Part shown: positions 11,393-23,280 of the stretch, piece by piece
How the letters are laid out: each line of letters starts with the position of its first letter
How positions within the stretch are numbered: the first letter of the stretch is position 1
From: Proliferodiscus dingleyae
Taxonomy: Eukaryota > Ascomycota > Leotiomycetes > Helotiales > Lachnaceae
Assembly: GCA_003988795.1 (NCBI GenBank)
Contig: QYAK01000046.1
Coordinates: forward strand, 1 to 64,000
Reading direction: 5' to 3'
DNA length: 64,000 nucleotides
Position numbers and translations under genes: made by a program
The notes under the pieces: model-generated
Seen by the model: the letters and a program-made list of their open reading frames with translations, nothing else
The model's database searches: none
Told to the model about the DNA's origin: nothing

Positions 11393-12072
11393 GTTGTGAT
11401 CTGGGAAATTATATAATAATGACGAAAATCGTGAAAAAAGGTAGGAGGGCGGAAAACACTTCGGGGATAAAGTTGATGACATTGATACAAATATACTTGA
11501 GATCAAGTTGTGATTCAAGATAGATACTTCGTGAATAACCAAGTGTAGCTTTGGAATCAATCGTTTGGATTCTTTTGACTGTAAAACAGAATCCGGCTCT
11601 GCGTAGCTATTTTCTTTCCACCATCTCAATCTAGTGAATGTCTACAATTGAACAAATGCGCGAATGCAATGCGAGATTATTCATGAATTATTGTCACGGG
11701 TTTGACGGTCACTTAGGTTAGCCAAGGTCGCGCCCCTCCCCACCACCCCCCCTTTTTGTGAGCCTCTTCCTTTCATCACGCACTGTATCCTAGCTTCTTC
11801 TTTTTCTTCTTCAGTCTATAATCACAGTTGATTCGCCCTATTTCGCGTCCTGTGCCCTTAGGATTCGTGATCGTGACAACACCTAAGTGTGAATGCATTC
11901 CGCACGATTGGGCTACTTGAGGCTATTGGACAGCAGTCGAGCAGCAATGAGGAGATATTCAGCGGATATTGGGACGAAAACTGCGACGGTTGAAAGAATG
12001 ATAACAAGATACGATTTCAGACCATCGCCTAGTGTCCTTTGCTCCTTTGCTAGTACGTTCTTTCCGAGAGAT
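11393..12072. other. intergenic, nothing recognised
   Basis: Promoter side of the small Cys-rich gene and 3' side of the broken HET gene. A pyrimidine-rich stretch lies at about 11735-11815. No gene supported. Confidence 0.5.
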
Positions 12073-14185
12073 TTAAACAATGCTAACAATCTTTTTATCC
12101 CATCCACTAGCCATTCCATCCTGTTCTGGGATTTCTGCAGTGCCTACCCGCCTGTATTCATCAGGCGTTCTATGTGTCGGTTCCAAGATGAGAGCATGAA
12201 TAGTGTTGTCTGGAATGAACGAGATGTCCGAAATTCTCCTTCTAAACTGTGCAATTTGAAAACATATCAGCCCCTTTTCCAGAGAATCTGAGTTCCGGGT
12301 TTCTGGATCCGACCAATCATCCATAGTACATATAACTCTTCCAGTATTAATCTTCCACACCTCTTTGTTGTTATTGATTCTATTATATACTGGAGCTCTT
12401 TCACCTCTCCATTGATTCAGGCGCCGCCATCGTCCTCTCATCCGAAGCGTTGAAGTAATGAGCGAAGCGAATGGATTATCGTTATGGGTAATAACCTCTA
12501 GCTCAACAATCCTAGCTCTAAATTTATTCAGCCATAGTTACAAAGGTTTCTACAGGGTGATATCCAGGGTATATTTGTTGATGCCCAACTCCAGGATGGA
12601 ACTTTTGTCGATTCCACACGACTAACTGGGCCATCACTATGCCAAAACAAGCCTCGGTGGAAGTCCTCCAACCACAAGCCAGCTTTGTAATGATAACCTG
12701 TTCGCTGTTGAAATTTTTGTGCAACTCCAGCGATCGCGGGGAGAATGTCGTTGTGATTAGTGATGCTACGTCTCAAGTAATTCCCTATACTAGAGTACCA
12801 GAAATTCATGTGATCACCATCCTTTCCTATGTTGACGCCCACTTTCAGATACGAGCTCAGCCTCATAGGTAGAATATCGGAAATATGGCCCACAGATAGA
12901 GGCTCTCCGCTATAGGTATAATAAGACCTCTCTGGACAGGCATAAGAAAGACTGGAAGTGCAACACTTCCAGAAAAGGGTTGAAGAGGCGAATTCTAGCC
13001 TCCGGGGAGATAATAAGCTTTCTTGCAATACCCAGGCTCTTCCGTGAAGCGCTTCAGCAGACAGCGTTATCCTGGGTGCTTGTTGATGGGAAAGGCAAAA
13101 TCCAACATCCCCCCGAATTTGGAGTGATGTACTATGGCAAGAAGCACAGCCATACATTCGTTGTACTGTTTAGAGGTTTGGAAGATTCCTTCTCCACTGT
13201 TTCGAGCTGTAGGGGCGCAAATGTTAAGAGCACATTTACTATAAGTCTCTTTCATCTTTATTGATTCGGCTGCCCAATCTTCAGGATCATCTTGAATAAT
13301 GCAGAGGGCGTTTACCCGGAGATACCGGAAACCAAGTTTTCTGGTGATTACTACTGCATCTCTAAAGGTGGGTGGTAGCTGGTCCAGTGGTAGCGTTTTA
13401 GTCATACTCGACAGAGTCGCTAGAGTTGTAGAGACAGGAAGATGGTCGCCCCAACAATGGCTCAAAGTAGTCCATACTCCTTTGGCGCCGTTTGTAATCA
13501 GCAACTTCGAGTAATTGACCCAGAACTTGGTCCAACATCTATTACCTTCGATGGCAAAATGCTCGCTTTATCCCAAGTGCGGTCCTTGTGGTGGGTCTTG
13601 CAAGTTCGCATCCAATCATGCATAAGATTGAAACAAGCATTCAAATCGTTTCTATCAATCGTCTCTCGGGAACAAAGCGATTCGACAAAGGATCATCTGA
13701 ACGACGTGAGCTTAGCCTTATAGATCTTCTGGTGCTACTGTAGCAGTTCACACACCTTTCTTCGTGAAACCTTCGAGAAACACCTGTAATGGCTTCTTAT
13801 CTTCTCTGTCTGATCCTCTTTGTAGCTCAAATACGACTCCGTCAAACCATAAATGTCCAGAGTATGTGATTTCACAGTGTTTAGGGTCAGTTGTTTTCTG
13901 TTTCATCTCCTCCATCGATTTCCAGTCCGGCGATGTCATCTTCAATGCGTCCAAAACTGCGTTGCACATCCCACAACCCAAAATAGCGGATTGGCGTAGA
14001 TCACCAAAGCTTGCATGATGCTGGTGCTTATCTCTAAATGGAAAGGGGGGCTTCCTAATGACAGCATAACACCATGAATCTAAGTCCCTAATTTTATTGC
14101 AGAATTTGCAAAGGACAAGTCCTCTCTCCTCATCGACACACTCAAAACCTAACTCGACATGGCGATCTATAGGATCCATATCCAT
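12073..14185 (-). pseudogene. HET-domain (heterokaryon incompatibility) gene, frameshifted
   Basis: The pieces, in minus-strand order, make one HET protein. 13748-14185 is an N-terminal region with a Cys pair (LCKFCNKI, GCGMCNAV). About 13505-13670 gives DLNACFNLMHDW. 13067-13504 has the HET core (TLSHCWG, QLPPTFRDAV, LCIIQDDPEDW). 12528-13157 has RAWVLQESLLSPR and the GLWLEDFHRGLFW and PSWSWAS blocks. About 12073-12527 gives the C-terminus, with HALILEPTHRTPDEYRRVG. Frames change near 13505, 13120-13160 and 12530. The first frame can be joined to the second by an intron (about 13670-13741), but the three later shifts need indels or implausibly short introns (35 and 24 nt). Each segment is otherwise free of stops, so inactivation looks recent. 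Intact family members trigger incompatibility cell death in fungi. Sequencing error is the alternative. Confidence 0.8.
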
Positions 14186-15136
14186 ATCCAGAGATAAATT
14201 GTTTGGTTAGGAGGCAGCTGTGTGCGGAAGCAGATACGTATGTGGTTGTTTATGGAAACTTCTAGGGAACACTTCACGTGACATCAATACAATGTGCTGT
14301 TCGAACGATTTGTGTTACTGTAAATGTAGTCCTATGTAAGCGCCTTTCGCCGCTTATGAAGATGCGTGAGGTACCATGTGCCTCCCATCTTGCCCGGATA
14401 AATTCGGCACAGAGGCTCCTTGTCCTCTGTGCGTTCAAGACTTGAGAACTCTATGTATTCTTAATAGGAGCTTCGTGCTATAATTCCGAAATTTGGAGGC
14501 AGATCAGTTGTCATGATATAGCAAGGAAAATGATTTGAGCAGGTTTCAATGCTATCAGCAGGATAATTAATAGTACGACTAAACGGCAATATTTCCTTAC
14601 TATAAACTGAATTTTTGTAGAGATGTAGCTAAAAAATAGCAACAAGCTATTTATAATTTTATATGTTTATATGACAGAAATGTAAGACTCCTAAGTCATC
14701 AAATCGCTGATGCACGCAGGAATAAACGTTAGCTATTATTTACACCAGATCCGTTCAAGAAGGAGTGTTGGAGATTTATGCAAAAGTTTTGGCTTAGTTA
14801 TATGCTGCGCAGCGCACGAGGTGGTATATGCATATATATGTGTATGATTTTAGAGTCAGCTTCTAAGGACCATACAAGTCCAGAGCTGGGAATCCTCCTA
14901 AATTAGGGTATTCTATGCCGATTAATGGTTACTTACATCATGGATCATCACCTCATTACAAAGAGCACGGCGTTAGAGATGTTAGCTTTTAGCTCTGCCA
15001 GATCGACATAGGTAAAGATATGTAATGATTTTGTGTTGTAACGTTGTCAATATATACACATAGTTTCCCCCGACTCTTGCCCTCAAGCTGACCCGTCCAA
15101 AGTAGGGCAGCTCGGCACAGATAGGCGGTATTTGGT
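14186..15136. other. intergenic, nothing recognised
   Basis: AT-rich stretch of nearly 1 kb between the HET pseudogene start and the 3' end of the xylanase gene. No coding or RNA signal seen. Confidence 0.5.
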
Positions 15137-15886
15137 TCAAGAGGAGGCTCGGGTGACAGTCTGCTTGGCAGACCCAGCTCCGCCCCAGCTCTCCACGGAG
15201 AGGGTTTGGTAGTTGTGCGTTCCGAGGTTCATGTTATACGAAGCCCACTGCTTAAAGTGGTTAGCAACTGTGACGTTACCACTGCTTCTGCCGGACTGGC
15301 GGATGGAGAGGTATTGCTGGAACGTCGAGGTTCCCTGGATGGATGGCTGGTTGGTTTGCTGGTGCTCCCAGACTTGATAGGTGGCCCCGTCGCTGGTAAA
15401 AGTTCCCTTGACAGTGCCCTGTTGCGGAGGGTTGTGAGAACTTTCCATAATGTAGTACTCGACAAGAGGATTGGTAGTCCAGCCATAAATGGAGAGGAGA
15501 CCAACTCCACTAGAGACGGAGAAGGAACCATCAAAATTGATTGGGCTGCATGTCGTTTCCGTTAACGAGATACAGTAGAATACTGAGGATTTATCTTACG
15601 CGGAACTGCCCGTCTTCCATCCTCTTCCCACAACGAAATCCGAGTTTGTGTTGAAGGTTACTGAGAAAGAGTTGCCAGTCGTGGAGAACTGGGCATTTGC
15701 ACCACCTGCAATATAGTTCTGGGTATAATCTGTGGCCTGTCGACGACCGAGTCCACTACGAACCTCGCTGCGGTTCCCAGCAATGTAGAAGTCTGCTGGT
15801 CCACGTTCCTCGATGAAGCTCAATGGAGAGGCAAGGGATCCAACAATTGCAAGCGAAGCAACTGCGAGGCTGGAAAACGTGACCAT
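15137..15886 (-). CDS. secreted endo-1,4-beta-xylanase, GH11, 231 aa
   Basis: Two exons, 15600-15886 and 15137-15545, with a GTAAGA donor. The product begins with a signal peptide (MVTFSSLAVASLAIVGSLA), a short propeptide ending in basic residues (GLGRRQ), then the GH11 jelly-roll: DYTQNYIAGG, FVVGRGWKTG, YGWTTNPLVEYYIMES and VESWGGAGSA. The Glu in LVEYYI is the expected catalytic nucleophile and the Glu in SVESWGG the expected acid/base. It hydrolyses internal beta-1,4-xylosyl bonds of plant xylan outside the cell. Length is normal for GH11 without a cellulose-binding module. The upstream region has candidate XlnR/XYR1 and CreA-type sites and a TATA box, consistent with xylan induction. Confidence 0.97.
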
Positions 15887-15966
15887 GATGAATATAAGAA
15901 CGTATCAAACTTATTGATGAATGAGGGTGATGGATTAATGTTCGTCCATATCAGCGACTCTGCAGA

Positions 15967-15974
15967 CTTATATA
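15967..15974 (-). promoter_or_regulatory. TATA box of xylanase gene
   Basis: On the minus strand this reads TATATAAG, about 80 bp upstream of the GH11 start codon. Confidence 0.6.
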
Positions 15975-16143
15975 TTCTGGTGAAGCCATCCCCTCTTAAT
16001 AGCCAGGATCATAAATAATTAAATGGAATCAACTGATGCCATCATAAGAGCATTATCGGTCAAGGTTTTCTGGCTGTCGTTTTAGGCGGGACGAATTGTC
16101 CATGAATTGGATCAGTAAGGATCGTCAGTAACAGAGAGAAATT

Positions 16144-16261
16144 GTGGGGGAGGCTAAAAAGCGAGTTTATCCGAGGAAGCTGGGGTATTAACCTGATGGC
16201 AATGGTGGGGGTCTTGATTAAGGCTATGTTAGTGAAACAATATGTTTACGTTTTAGCCAAT
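16144..16261 (-). promoter_or_regulatory. candidate XlnR/XYR1 and CreA sites upstream of xylanase
   Basis: GGCTAAA occurs on the plus strand at 16152-16158 and on the minus strand at 16252-16258, 266 and 366 bp upstream of the GH11 start. GGCTAAA is the known binding core of the xylanolytic activator XlnR/XYR1. GTGGGG at 16144-16149 and 16205-16210 fits the CreA/CRE1 core SYGGRG. CCAAT lies at 16257-16261, overlapping the second GGCTAAA. The motifs are seen; their use is inferred. Confidence 0.6.
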
Positions 16262-16687
16262 ATAATTGGGTTGTTTTAAGTATAAGCATATCGGTTGTCC
16301 ACTGCCGGATGAGCGCGAAATGAAGTGGCGCCTAGTTGCTCCCCTGAAATAAAAGGGGTACTGCACCGGTGCGAAGGAGAGCTAAAAATTGTAAGCCAAT
16401 GCGGTGGCCCCAAAAATGGTGGCGCAATATTACGTCTTACCTTCAACTTCTACTTATACGTGTTGTGAACTCTAAATGCCTAACAGCCATTTGACAAATA
16501 CGGAAACGTGTGGGATGTTCAGAGCTCCCCTCTTTCGGAAGGTTACCCTAGAGGGAATCATCTGAGCTTTAGCTGTTATATCGGCGGATAATGTCAGTAA
16601 AGCAACTGGCGGCTTGGCCTAAAGCTTTCCTATCTTGGCGTAGAGGGCTGTGCCAGTCACTGCAACTCTCAATTACTATGCGTTTTT

Positions 16688-19600
16688 CTAAGCATCTTGT
16701 TTCCCATCTACAGAGAATGCAGCTTTTTCCCATTCTAACCACCGGTCAAGTGTGGTGTCCTCGGGAATGACTTCGCTCAGACTCGACCATCGGTTCCACA
16801 TTCCCAGGTTCATTCGGTTCCAGATGGCATGAAGATTTGCCCCTTCTCGTTCAGCAGAGCGAACATGGATGAAAAAAGTACTCAGTACATATGATAGGAG
16901 TGCTGGGTAATCCTGAAGTAGGTGACTCTGTTGTCCAACGGACCACGCTATCGACGCAGCGATGCTAGGAGCTCTAGAAGGAGTAAGCAGCGGATCGTCC
17001 TTGGGCCCATTAGTGTTCTCGTAAGTCTGCCGAAGAGCGTATGCCTGTGGATTGACCGGCCCTGGCGAGTTGCCCCGTGAAGAATATGGCTGAGGGCTCT
17101 GTTTTCCTTGATTTAGGGAATAGGAATAGCGAAGTGAACTAGCAGATCCAAAACTCCTAACGCTAGAGGCTGAGCCAGTACGGTGCAGTCGATCCGACCC
17201 GATCCACTGCCACTCAGCGCCACTTGTGGTCGTGCCCAGTCCATCTCGACGAACATTTGTTGCAGATTTCCACTCCAAATCGATTGAAGGTAATTTAGAC
17301 GGTCTTGTCTTCTCCCTAGCCAGAACTAAATCGTCTAGCTCGGCAATCGCAATGTAATCAAGACAAGTGTTTAAGATACTTATATAGCCATCAACAATAG
17401 GAGAAAAGGATAGACCGAGAAGTTCGAATCCACCATTGCGAAGAAAGAATTCTCGGACAGATTCGTGAATTACCTGGACGATCCTCGACTCCCCGATACC
17501 TTGGTCTAAAGACCCTGCTCCGGCGTCTACTGAGTGGTCGTCCGTAGATGTATCTGCGTCTGTGTCTACCAACTGTGTGACCTCAACTAGGCCCATCGAT
17601 ATGTACCGAATTTGCTTCACAAGTTGCTCGTCTGTCTCAGCATAATGATCTGACCGCCGACACTGCGCGAGCGACGCTGGAAGAGGACGCCTGATGAATG
17701 GAAGAATGTGGCGCCACTCATGCAAGCGTAATTCGCCACCCAGGCAAACCCAACGAAAGAAGCGTAAGGTGGTGAATTGGTCCTCACATGGCTGCTTGAT
17801 CATGTCGCGATAAAGAGATTCGAGATCTTGTGGGACCTGGGACAATTGCTCGTAGACAAAGTTCGTATTGCGGCCCTGCTCTAGATGTCTCAATGCTATG
17901 TCTACGACGAGCGTGACCCACAAGAAGACTCCCGAAGACTGGTCCTTGATAACTTGCCTTAGATTCATTAATTCTAAAGCCATGGTCGTCCCCTTCTCGT
18001 CACCCGCTTGACTAACAAGATGAAAATCCACGTAACGAGAGATGTCGGCTGCGTTGTGATCTTCTACCACAACTATGGGGCTGTCAGCAGTATTGAAGGC
18101 TCCAAAATGACGGCTTGAGATACACAATCTAATGTCAATTGCTCTTGAAGATGCCAGGTCTATCAAGTCTCTAAAAAAAGGTATCACCTTAATGCTTTTA
18201 TCTGCATCGCATTCATCTAAGGCATCCAAAAATATCAAAGTTCGACGCACTGTTGGACTGGGAGTGAGCAACGCTTCTCGAATAAATTCACGAAGAGCAG
18301 ACTCAGACCAATATGCAGATGGAAGTGACTCATTATCGAATTGACCAAGCTTCTCCCAATACGTGAGGGACAGCTTCCGTAGGCTGCTTCGTTGACTCTC
18401 GAAAGACAGGAGTTGGGAGAGCAAGGTTCGGTAGAGGCCCTCGGGACTACGCAGTAGGTCATTGGCCTTCGCATCAAAGAAAAAGGCTAGGCAATTAATT
18501 TGATGGTCGCCTTTTTGCAAGAGCCGGTGATATGCTTCTCGAATCAAAGTTGACTTTCCAGATCCTGGTTTGCCCTTAATCGAGAGTAGGCGACGGTGGA
18601 GAGGCGCATCATCATCTTTCTGCCAGAATTGAAATGAAGAATCTTCGGAAAGCCAATCGCAAGTCCTTGAAGCAGCTGGCTGGATACTCTGGTGTCGCTG
18701 AGTCATGCCTGGGAAGCGAAGAGATTGGAGAAAGGCTAGACGAGGTCTGGTTCAGCAATTGAGAACGAAGATTGCGCCTGACTAGACAGTGAAGCTCTGG
18801 AAAATAAAAAGCAAACGAACCTTTTTCCTTAGCTTGGGAGACGGGAGGAGTATTTGGAGGAAGGTAATCGCTACTAGATATGGCAGTCTGTTGGTCCAGA
18901 ACCGGCTCCTGTCCTTTCAGTGCCGAGATAGAAGTGTAAATCTCCCTCAGTTCCCCTAATACTTTGCGACAGTTGGGGTCATCAGGTCCAGAAAATCGAC
19001 ACATGTCCATGTGATTTGCTTGAAGTGTTTCTGCATTTTCGCGAGAATCTCCCAGTAGAGAAGAGAAACTCGGGACGACCTATAAAGTTAGATGTAGCCG
19101 CACACCAGCACGAAATTGTTTATACACACCTTATCTTTGAGCGGACCAATGTTGAACCCGGACAAGCCGAGTCCTTCCTGAAAAGTCTTCACGCGAAAGT
19201 CGTAGTGCGCCCATATTCTTGAAAATTCCTCCTGACACCTCTCCAGATCTGAGGTTCGAAGACCCAGAGTGTCGAGCGAAGCAGAGCTGGTGTCTAACAG
19301 GGCGGCGGTCACCATCTTCCTGGCTTTATGCCCGAGCTTTGCTAGATCTACACTGCCGCGATGAGGAGTACCCAAAAACATGACGGCTGCAGCCTGTTCA
19401 ACTATTCTCTTAAGACCAGGCTGTTCTGAAGCGGCCGACCTTGAGAGCATCTCCTTGACCACAATCCCCCCTAGAGAATGCGCAACGAATATCACCGGAC
19501 GCCCAGTGGCCAAAATCCGCTGCAAATCAAAGAGTAGATCTCTCCCATGGTGGAAAACGGTATTCTTGTTGATGGCACCGCCAAGCTTAGTTATCTTAGT

Positions 19601-20087
19601 GTCATAGCCCCATGTCAAGATGCGGGCATTTGGACATTCCTTGGGCAGCAGATCTTTGGGCCAGAAGAACTTATGGGACTCCTTGTCAAGAGACCCGACC
19701 CTAGTATTACTAGCTTCTTCCGTGTGTATCTGCTCACCTTCAGGAATTACTTCTGTAGTCTCGGGTTGGCCCGCATTTTTATCGTGGCCGGAGACTAGCT
19801 TGCCCATGCGAGCTCTGAGTGACTTCTTAACATTCCCATGCTTCGTCTCTTTCGGGAGCAATGTCTCAATCGGAGAAAAGGGAAGAGAATCCCTCAAATG
19901 TATTTGACTATTAAAGTCAGAGTCCGCAGTAGCGCCGGAGGATTTCTTTGACGTCCATGTCTTGTAGGGATGGCCTTGCAGCCCATGGACGAATACTATG
20001 CTACTTTCTGTTAATCTACGAACGGATATATCTGCCCTGTCGCCATCGCCGGTATAGGGACTCACTCGACACTTGTGTGGGTTCCAT
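16688..20087 (-). CDS. alpha/beta-hydrolase-NACHT NLR-like protein, 1068 aa
   Basis: Four exons: 20066-20087, 19130-20007, 18821-19079 and 16688-18735. The tiny first exon (MEPTQVS) joins via a 58-nt intron with a TTAACAG acceptor. The N-terminal hydrolase domain has IVFVHGLQGHPYKTW and the lipase elbow AHSLGG (Ser about 185), as in the SesB-like lipase domain of fungal NLRs; about 100 hydrophilic residues are inserted between them. The NACHT domain follows, with P-loop GKPGSGKST (441-449) and Walker B LIFLDALDECD (about 553-563). No WD, ankyrin or TPR repeats follow: the last 250 residues are a Ser/Gly-rich linker and a helical tail (LERWLEWEKA-like, ending VDGKQDA). Fungal NLRs of this type serve in self/non-self recognition and cell death. 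Which ligand it senses cannot be told. Confidence 0.92.
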
Positions 20088-20927
20088 CTGGTGGCTCGTA
20101 AAGGGTTGTCAATCCAATGTGTGAGTTCGAGCCGTCGATACTGTTGTTCCTATTGTGCAGTGTAAAACCACTGAAAAGCTGCCCCAGCATCGCAACAGGA
20201 GGACCACCTAAAGAGCGCTTGTGTTCGACAGATCATAACGAATTAAAAGATAACACGTCTTTGAAAGAAGAAGGAAAAGACAGAGCCTTTTGGGAAGACC
20301 TCGGACGAAGTTTTTCATAATGAGGCTGTGAGGCGTCCCAGCTGAGGGATGATAATGTGGCTGCGGCCAGGATAGTGGGGCTAACACAAGAGTAGGCGCC
20401 TGCATGCTGCACGTGAGCATTATTACCACTATTGAAGTGTGCTGTGTCCTTGGGGGACTTGGTAAATGGGCTAAGTTTCAAACGCGTACATGGCATGAAA
20501 GAAGGAGGTATATAAACAAGTCCTGCCCCTCGCTTCGGAACCCTTGACAAACCAGGGTAGGATATCGTGTCACACGAGAGTAGTAATTGTTAATTTCCAT
20601 CCCAGTTAGAACTTGAATAGTCCAGTAATAATAGTATACAAGGATGAGATACCTAGATAGTACCTCTAGTCAGCTAGATAATAACACCCTTTAAGTTGAA
20701 ATAGTAATAAACATACTTTCAAAGAAAGGATTCCGCTGAAAATTCTAGAAATAAACTCAACATACATTATCCTTGAATGACAGTAACACTCAAAGAGCTG
20801 CATGTCCAGTATCAGCGGAACTTGACCGCATCTGCAGATTAGATAACAATAATAACAGGCACCACCATTCTTGAAGGATATAAAGCCTAGTGATTTGCAA
20901 TAATTACAAAGACAAGTCCCGATTTGT
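20088..20927. other. intergenic, nothing recognised
   Basis: Promoter of the NACHT gene and 3' flank of the monooxygenase gene; AT-rich near 20560-20900. No gene supported. Confidence 0.5.
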
Positions 20928-22402
20928 TCACTCCACCTTTCTCGCTCTGTACACTTCACCCGTCCTCTCAATCTCATCCTCAGCATTCTTTCCCCTGCCC
21001 TCCTTCTCCAACTGCCTGACCAGGGGAAGCACATGCTCCCCAAAATACTCGATATCCTCATCATAATGCAAGAATCCCAACAGCACAATATCAATCCCCA
21101 AGCTCTTGAGCAGCATGATCCGATCAGCAATCTGCTCCTTGGTCCCAATCAGCTTCGTCTTGAAGCCGTCATTATACTGTACCAGATCCTCGAATTTGCT
21201 ATCGGCCCACATGCCCTTCTTGTTCGACGTGCTGGACCCAGCCTGCTTCACCGCGTCACCGAAGGCGTTCACGGCATCCTTGTCGGCCTTGCCCTGGATC
21301 TCTTGCAGCAGGCGGATAGCTTCTGCTTCTGTCTCCTTGACGATGCAGAAGCCGTTGACGGCAAACTTGATCTCGTCTTCGCGGCCCAGCTTCTTGGCGC
21401 GGGCTTTGACGTCGGCGATCTGTTCCTGGAAGCCTTCTAGTGTATTCCCGTTCATGAAATAGTAGTCTGAGACGTGGGCGCCATTGTCGCGGGCATCGAT
21501 TGAGTTGCCGCCCTGGAATATGAGTGGATGGGGCCGGCCTGGGGATGTGAGAGGTTTCGGTGAGAGGGGATAGTCGTGAAATTGGTAGAAGTCGCCCTTG
21601 TAGCTGAACTTTTCGGTCGTCCAGATTCCTTTGAGGCATTCGATGAATTCTCTACTTCGTCTGCACAAGCCATTATTGAGAGAAAGGAGGGAGGATGAGA
21701 AGGGGAAACATGCCGGTAGCGTTCAGCATGTTCTAGCCACCATTGACCAATACTTGTGAATTCTGCTTTGAACCAACCAGACACTACATTGACAGATATA
21801 CGGCCCTTGCTATAATTATCGATGCTAGCAATCTGTTTCGCGGCTACCGCTGGGTTCCAAGGACCGGGTAATAGTGCTGCGATGACATTGAGTTTCTTCG
21901 TAGCATGTAACAATGCCTGGGAGAATGAGACTGATTCGTGTTGGTTTTCCTGTTGCGTCGACCCGTCAGCATCACAAGTGCCTCCTTACACATTTCAAGA
22001 CTTACAGCTCCGTAGCCGGCCATAAATCGAATCTGCGACAATGCAAACTCGAAACCGACATCCTCAGCTCTCTGCGCGTATCTGACATTGGACTCGTAAT
22101 CCCATCTATGCAATAATTCAGCGATCAACGACTTGATAAAGATATGTGACTAACTTTGTCCTCTGCGGGATCTTGCTGATAACTAGACCACCTGAAACAT
22201 TTGGGACCCAATACGCAAACTTGACACGATCTTGGGCATTGTTGATGTCTTCTGGAGCAGTGTAATGATACCCGTTGATCCCATCTGTCTGCGCTGGCTG
22301 TTGCGCTCCATTCGTGAGAGGCTGTCTAAGAGGAAGGATTGCTTGCTGAACTATGGCAGAGATAGCTTGGAGCTGTTCATCTGTGAAGACCCCACTTGCC
22401 AT
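20928..22402 (-). CDS. sfnG: SfnG-like FMNH2-dependent sulfone monooxygenase, 438 aa
   Basis: Exons 22155-22402, 22006-22105, 21714-21949 and 20928-21660; the third intron appears to be GC-AG (donor GCATGT), the only choice that keeps frame and gives HAERYRRSREF. After an N-terminal extension of about 55 residues, the protein follows the bacterial luciferase-like dimethylsulfone monooxygenase SfnG: FAYWVPNVSGGLVISKI, LSQIRFMAGYGA, ALLPGPWNPAVAAKQ, VNVVSGWFKAEF, PLIFQGGNSIDARDNG and SDYYFMNGNT. SfnG oxidises dimethyl sulfone with reduced flavin to release sulfinate, for use as sulfur source; the substrate here is inferred from similarity. A DszC/SfnB-type monooxygenase lies 5 kb away. No targeting signal; cytosolic. 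Confidence 0.88.
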
Positions 22403-23280
22403 GTTGAAGTGTTTCGAGGTACGCAAAGGACTTGAGAATAAAACTTTCGAGATACAGTACAGAAAGACAGAAACAGAATTGACAGTGCCGGAGAAAATAC
22501 TACGAAGGTTGGAACTTCTAGCTTCACAGTTCAACCAGAAGAGGTTGAGCTCATAGTGGGGGGTGAGGAGCTATCCCAGCTCTAACTACAAGTCCAGCAC
22601 AGTACAACACGAACCCCTCAAGCCAAGAGCTACCGAAATCCATAGTTCCGGACCAAGAGATGCGAAGCTACGCCGTCGACCTACATGCATGCCTCATGCA
22701 ACGCACATGTATTGCATGTGTGGTCGAGATTTAAAACGTTTTGTATCAAAATCGTCTATTATGGTGCAATAGCGCCCCACGATGAGCAAACATATAGAAT
22801 AGAAGCTAAATAAAAGAGATAGTCCGTATCTCGCATGCACCTAGGCGATCATTTTTGGACCCTTGTGCGTTGCGTCTGGCAAGGCTAGCTTAACGGGCAT
22901 GACGACTGCAGGAGCCATGTAGGGTGATGTAGAAAGCGTAGGCTGTGAGATGTGTGGGGGATTTAGAGGGGAACAGAGGAGGAAAATCCCTGTCATGCGC
23001 CAGCGGGGTGGCAGAACTGCCGGTACATCACTTCGTCCGAAACTACTTTTAGTTCTAATTGTAACCACGGATTATCTAACGGCTTGTTAGACCAAAAAAA
23101 CTGTGGAACTTTGTGTGTTCGAACTAACGTTACAAGAACTTAGCGCAGCTGAATTACTTCGATGAACAAATCCTGTATGCTGAAGGCATCGATGGTATCT
23201 CTACAATCTACAGACGTCACCTTCTAGTCTAATCTAACCCTTAGGCATAATAATGTGGCCATGCACCGACCGCCATGCAT
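22403..23280. other. intergenic, CATG-rich stretch
   Basis: Promoter region of the SfnG-like gene. Within 22683-22719 CATG occurs repeatedly in a near-palindromic arrangement (CATGCATGCCTCATG, then ACATGTATTGCATG). No gene supported. Confidence 0.5.

Larger units (their letters stand above)
15887..16687. other. intergenic, xylanase promoter
   Basis: Apart from the TATA, GGCTAAA, GTGGGG and CCAAT motifs listed separately, I see nothing. The distal part also receives the 3' end of the NACHT gene. Confidence 0.6.

Noticed and set aside
11893..12291. 132-codon plus-strand frame
   Set aside because: It overlaps the C-terminal coding of the HET pseudogene on the other strand, which has clear family motifs.
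21033..21440. Plus-strand frames of 118-135 codons
   Set aside because: They are shadows of the SfnG-like coding sequence on the minus strand.
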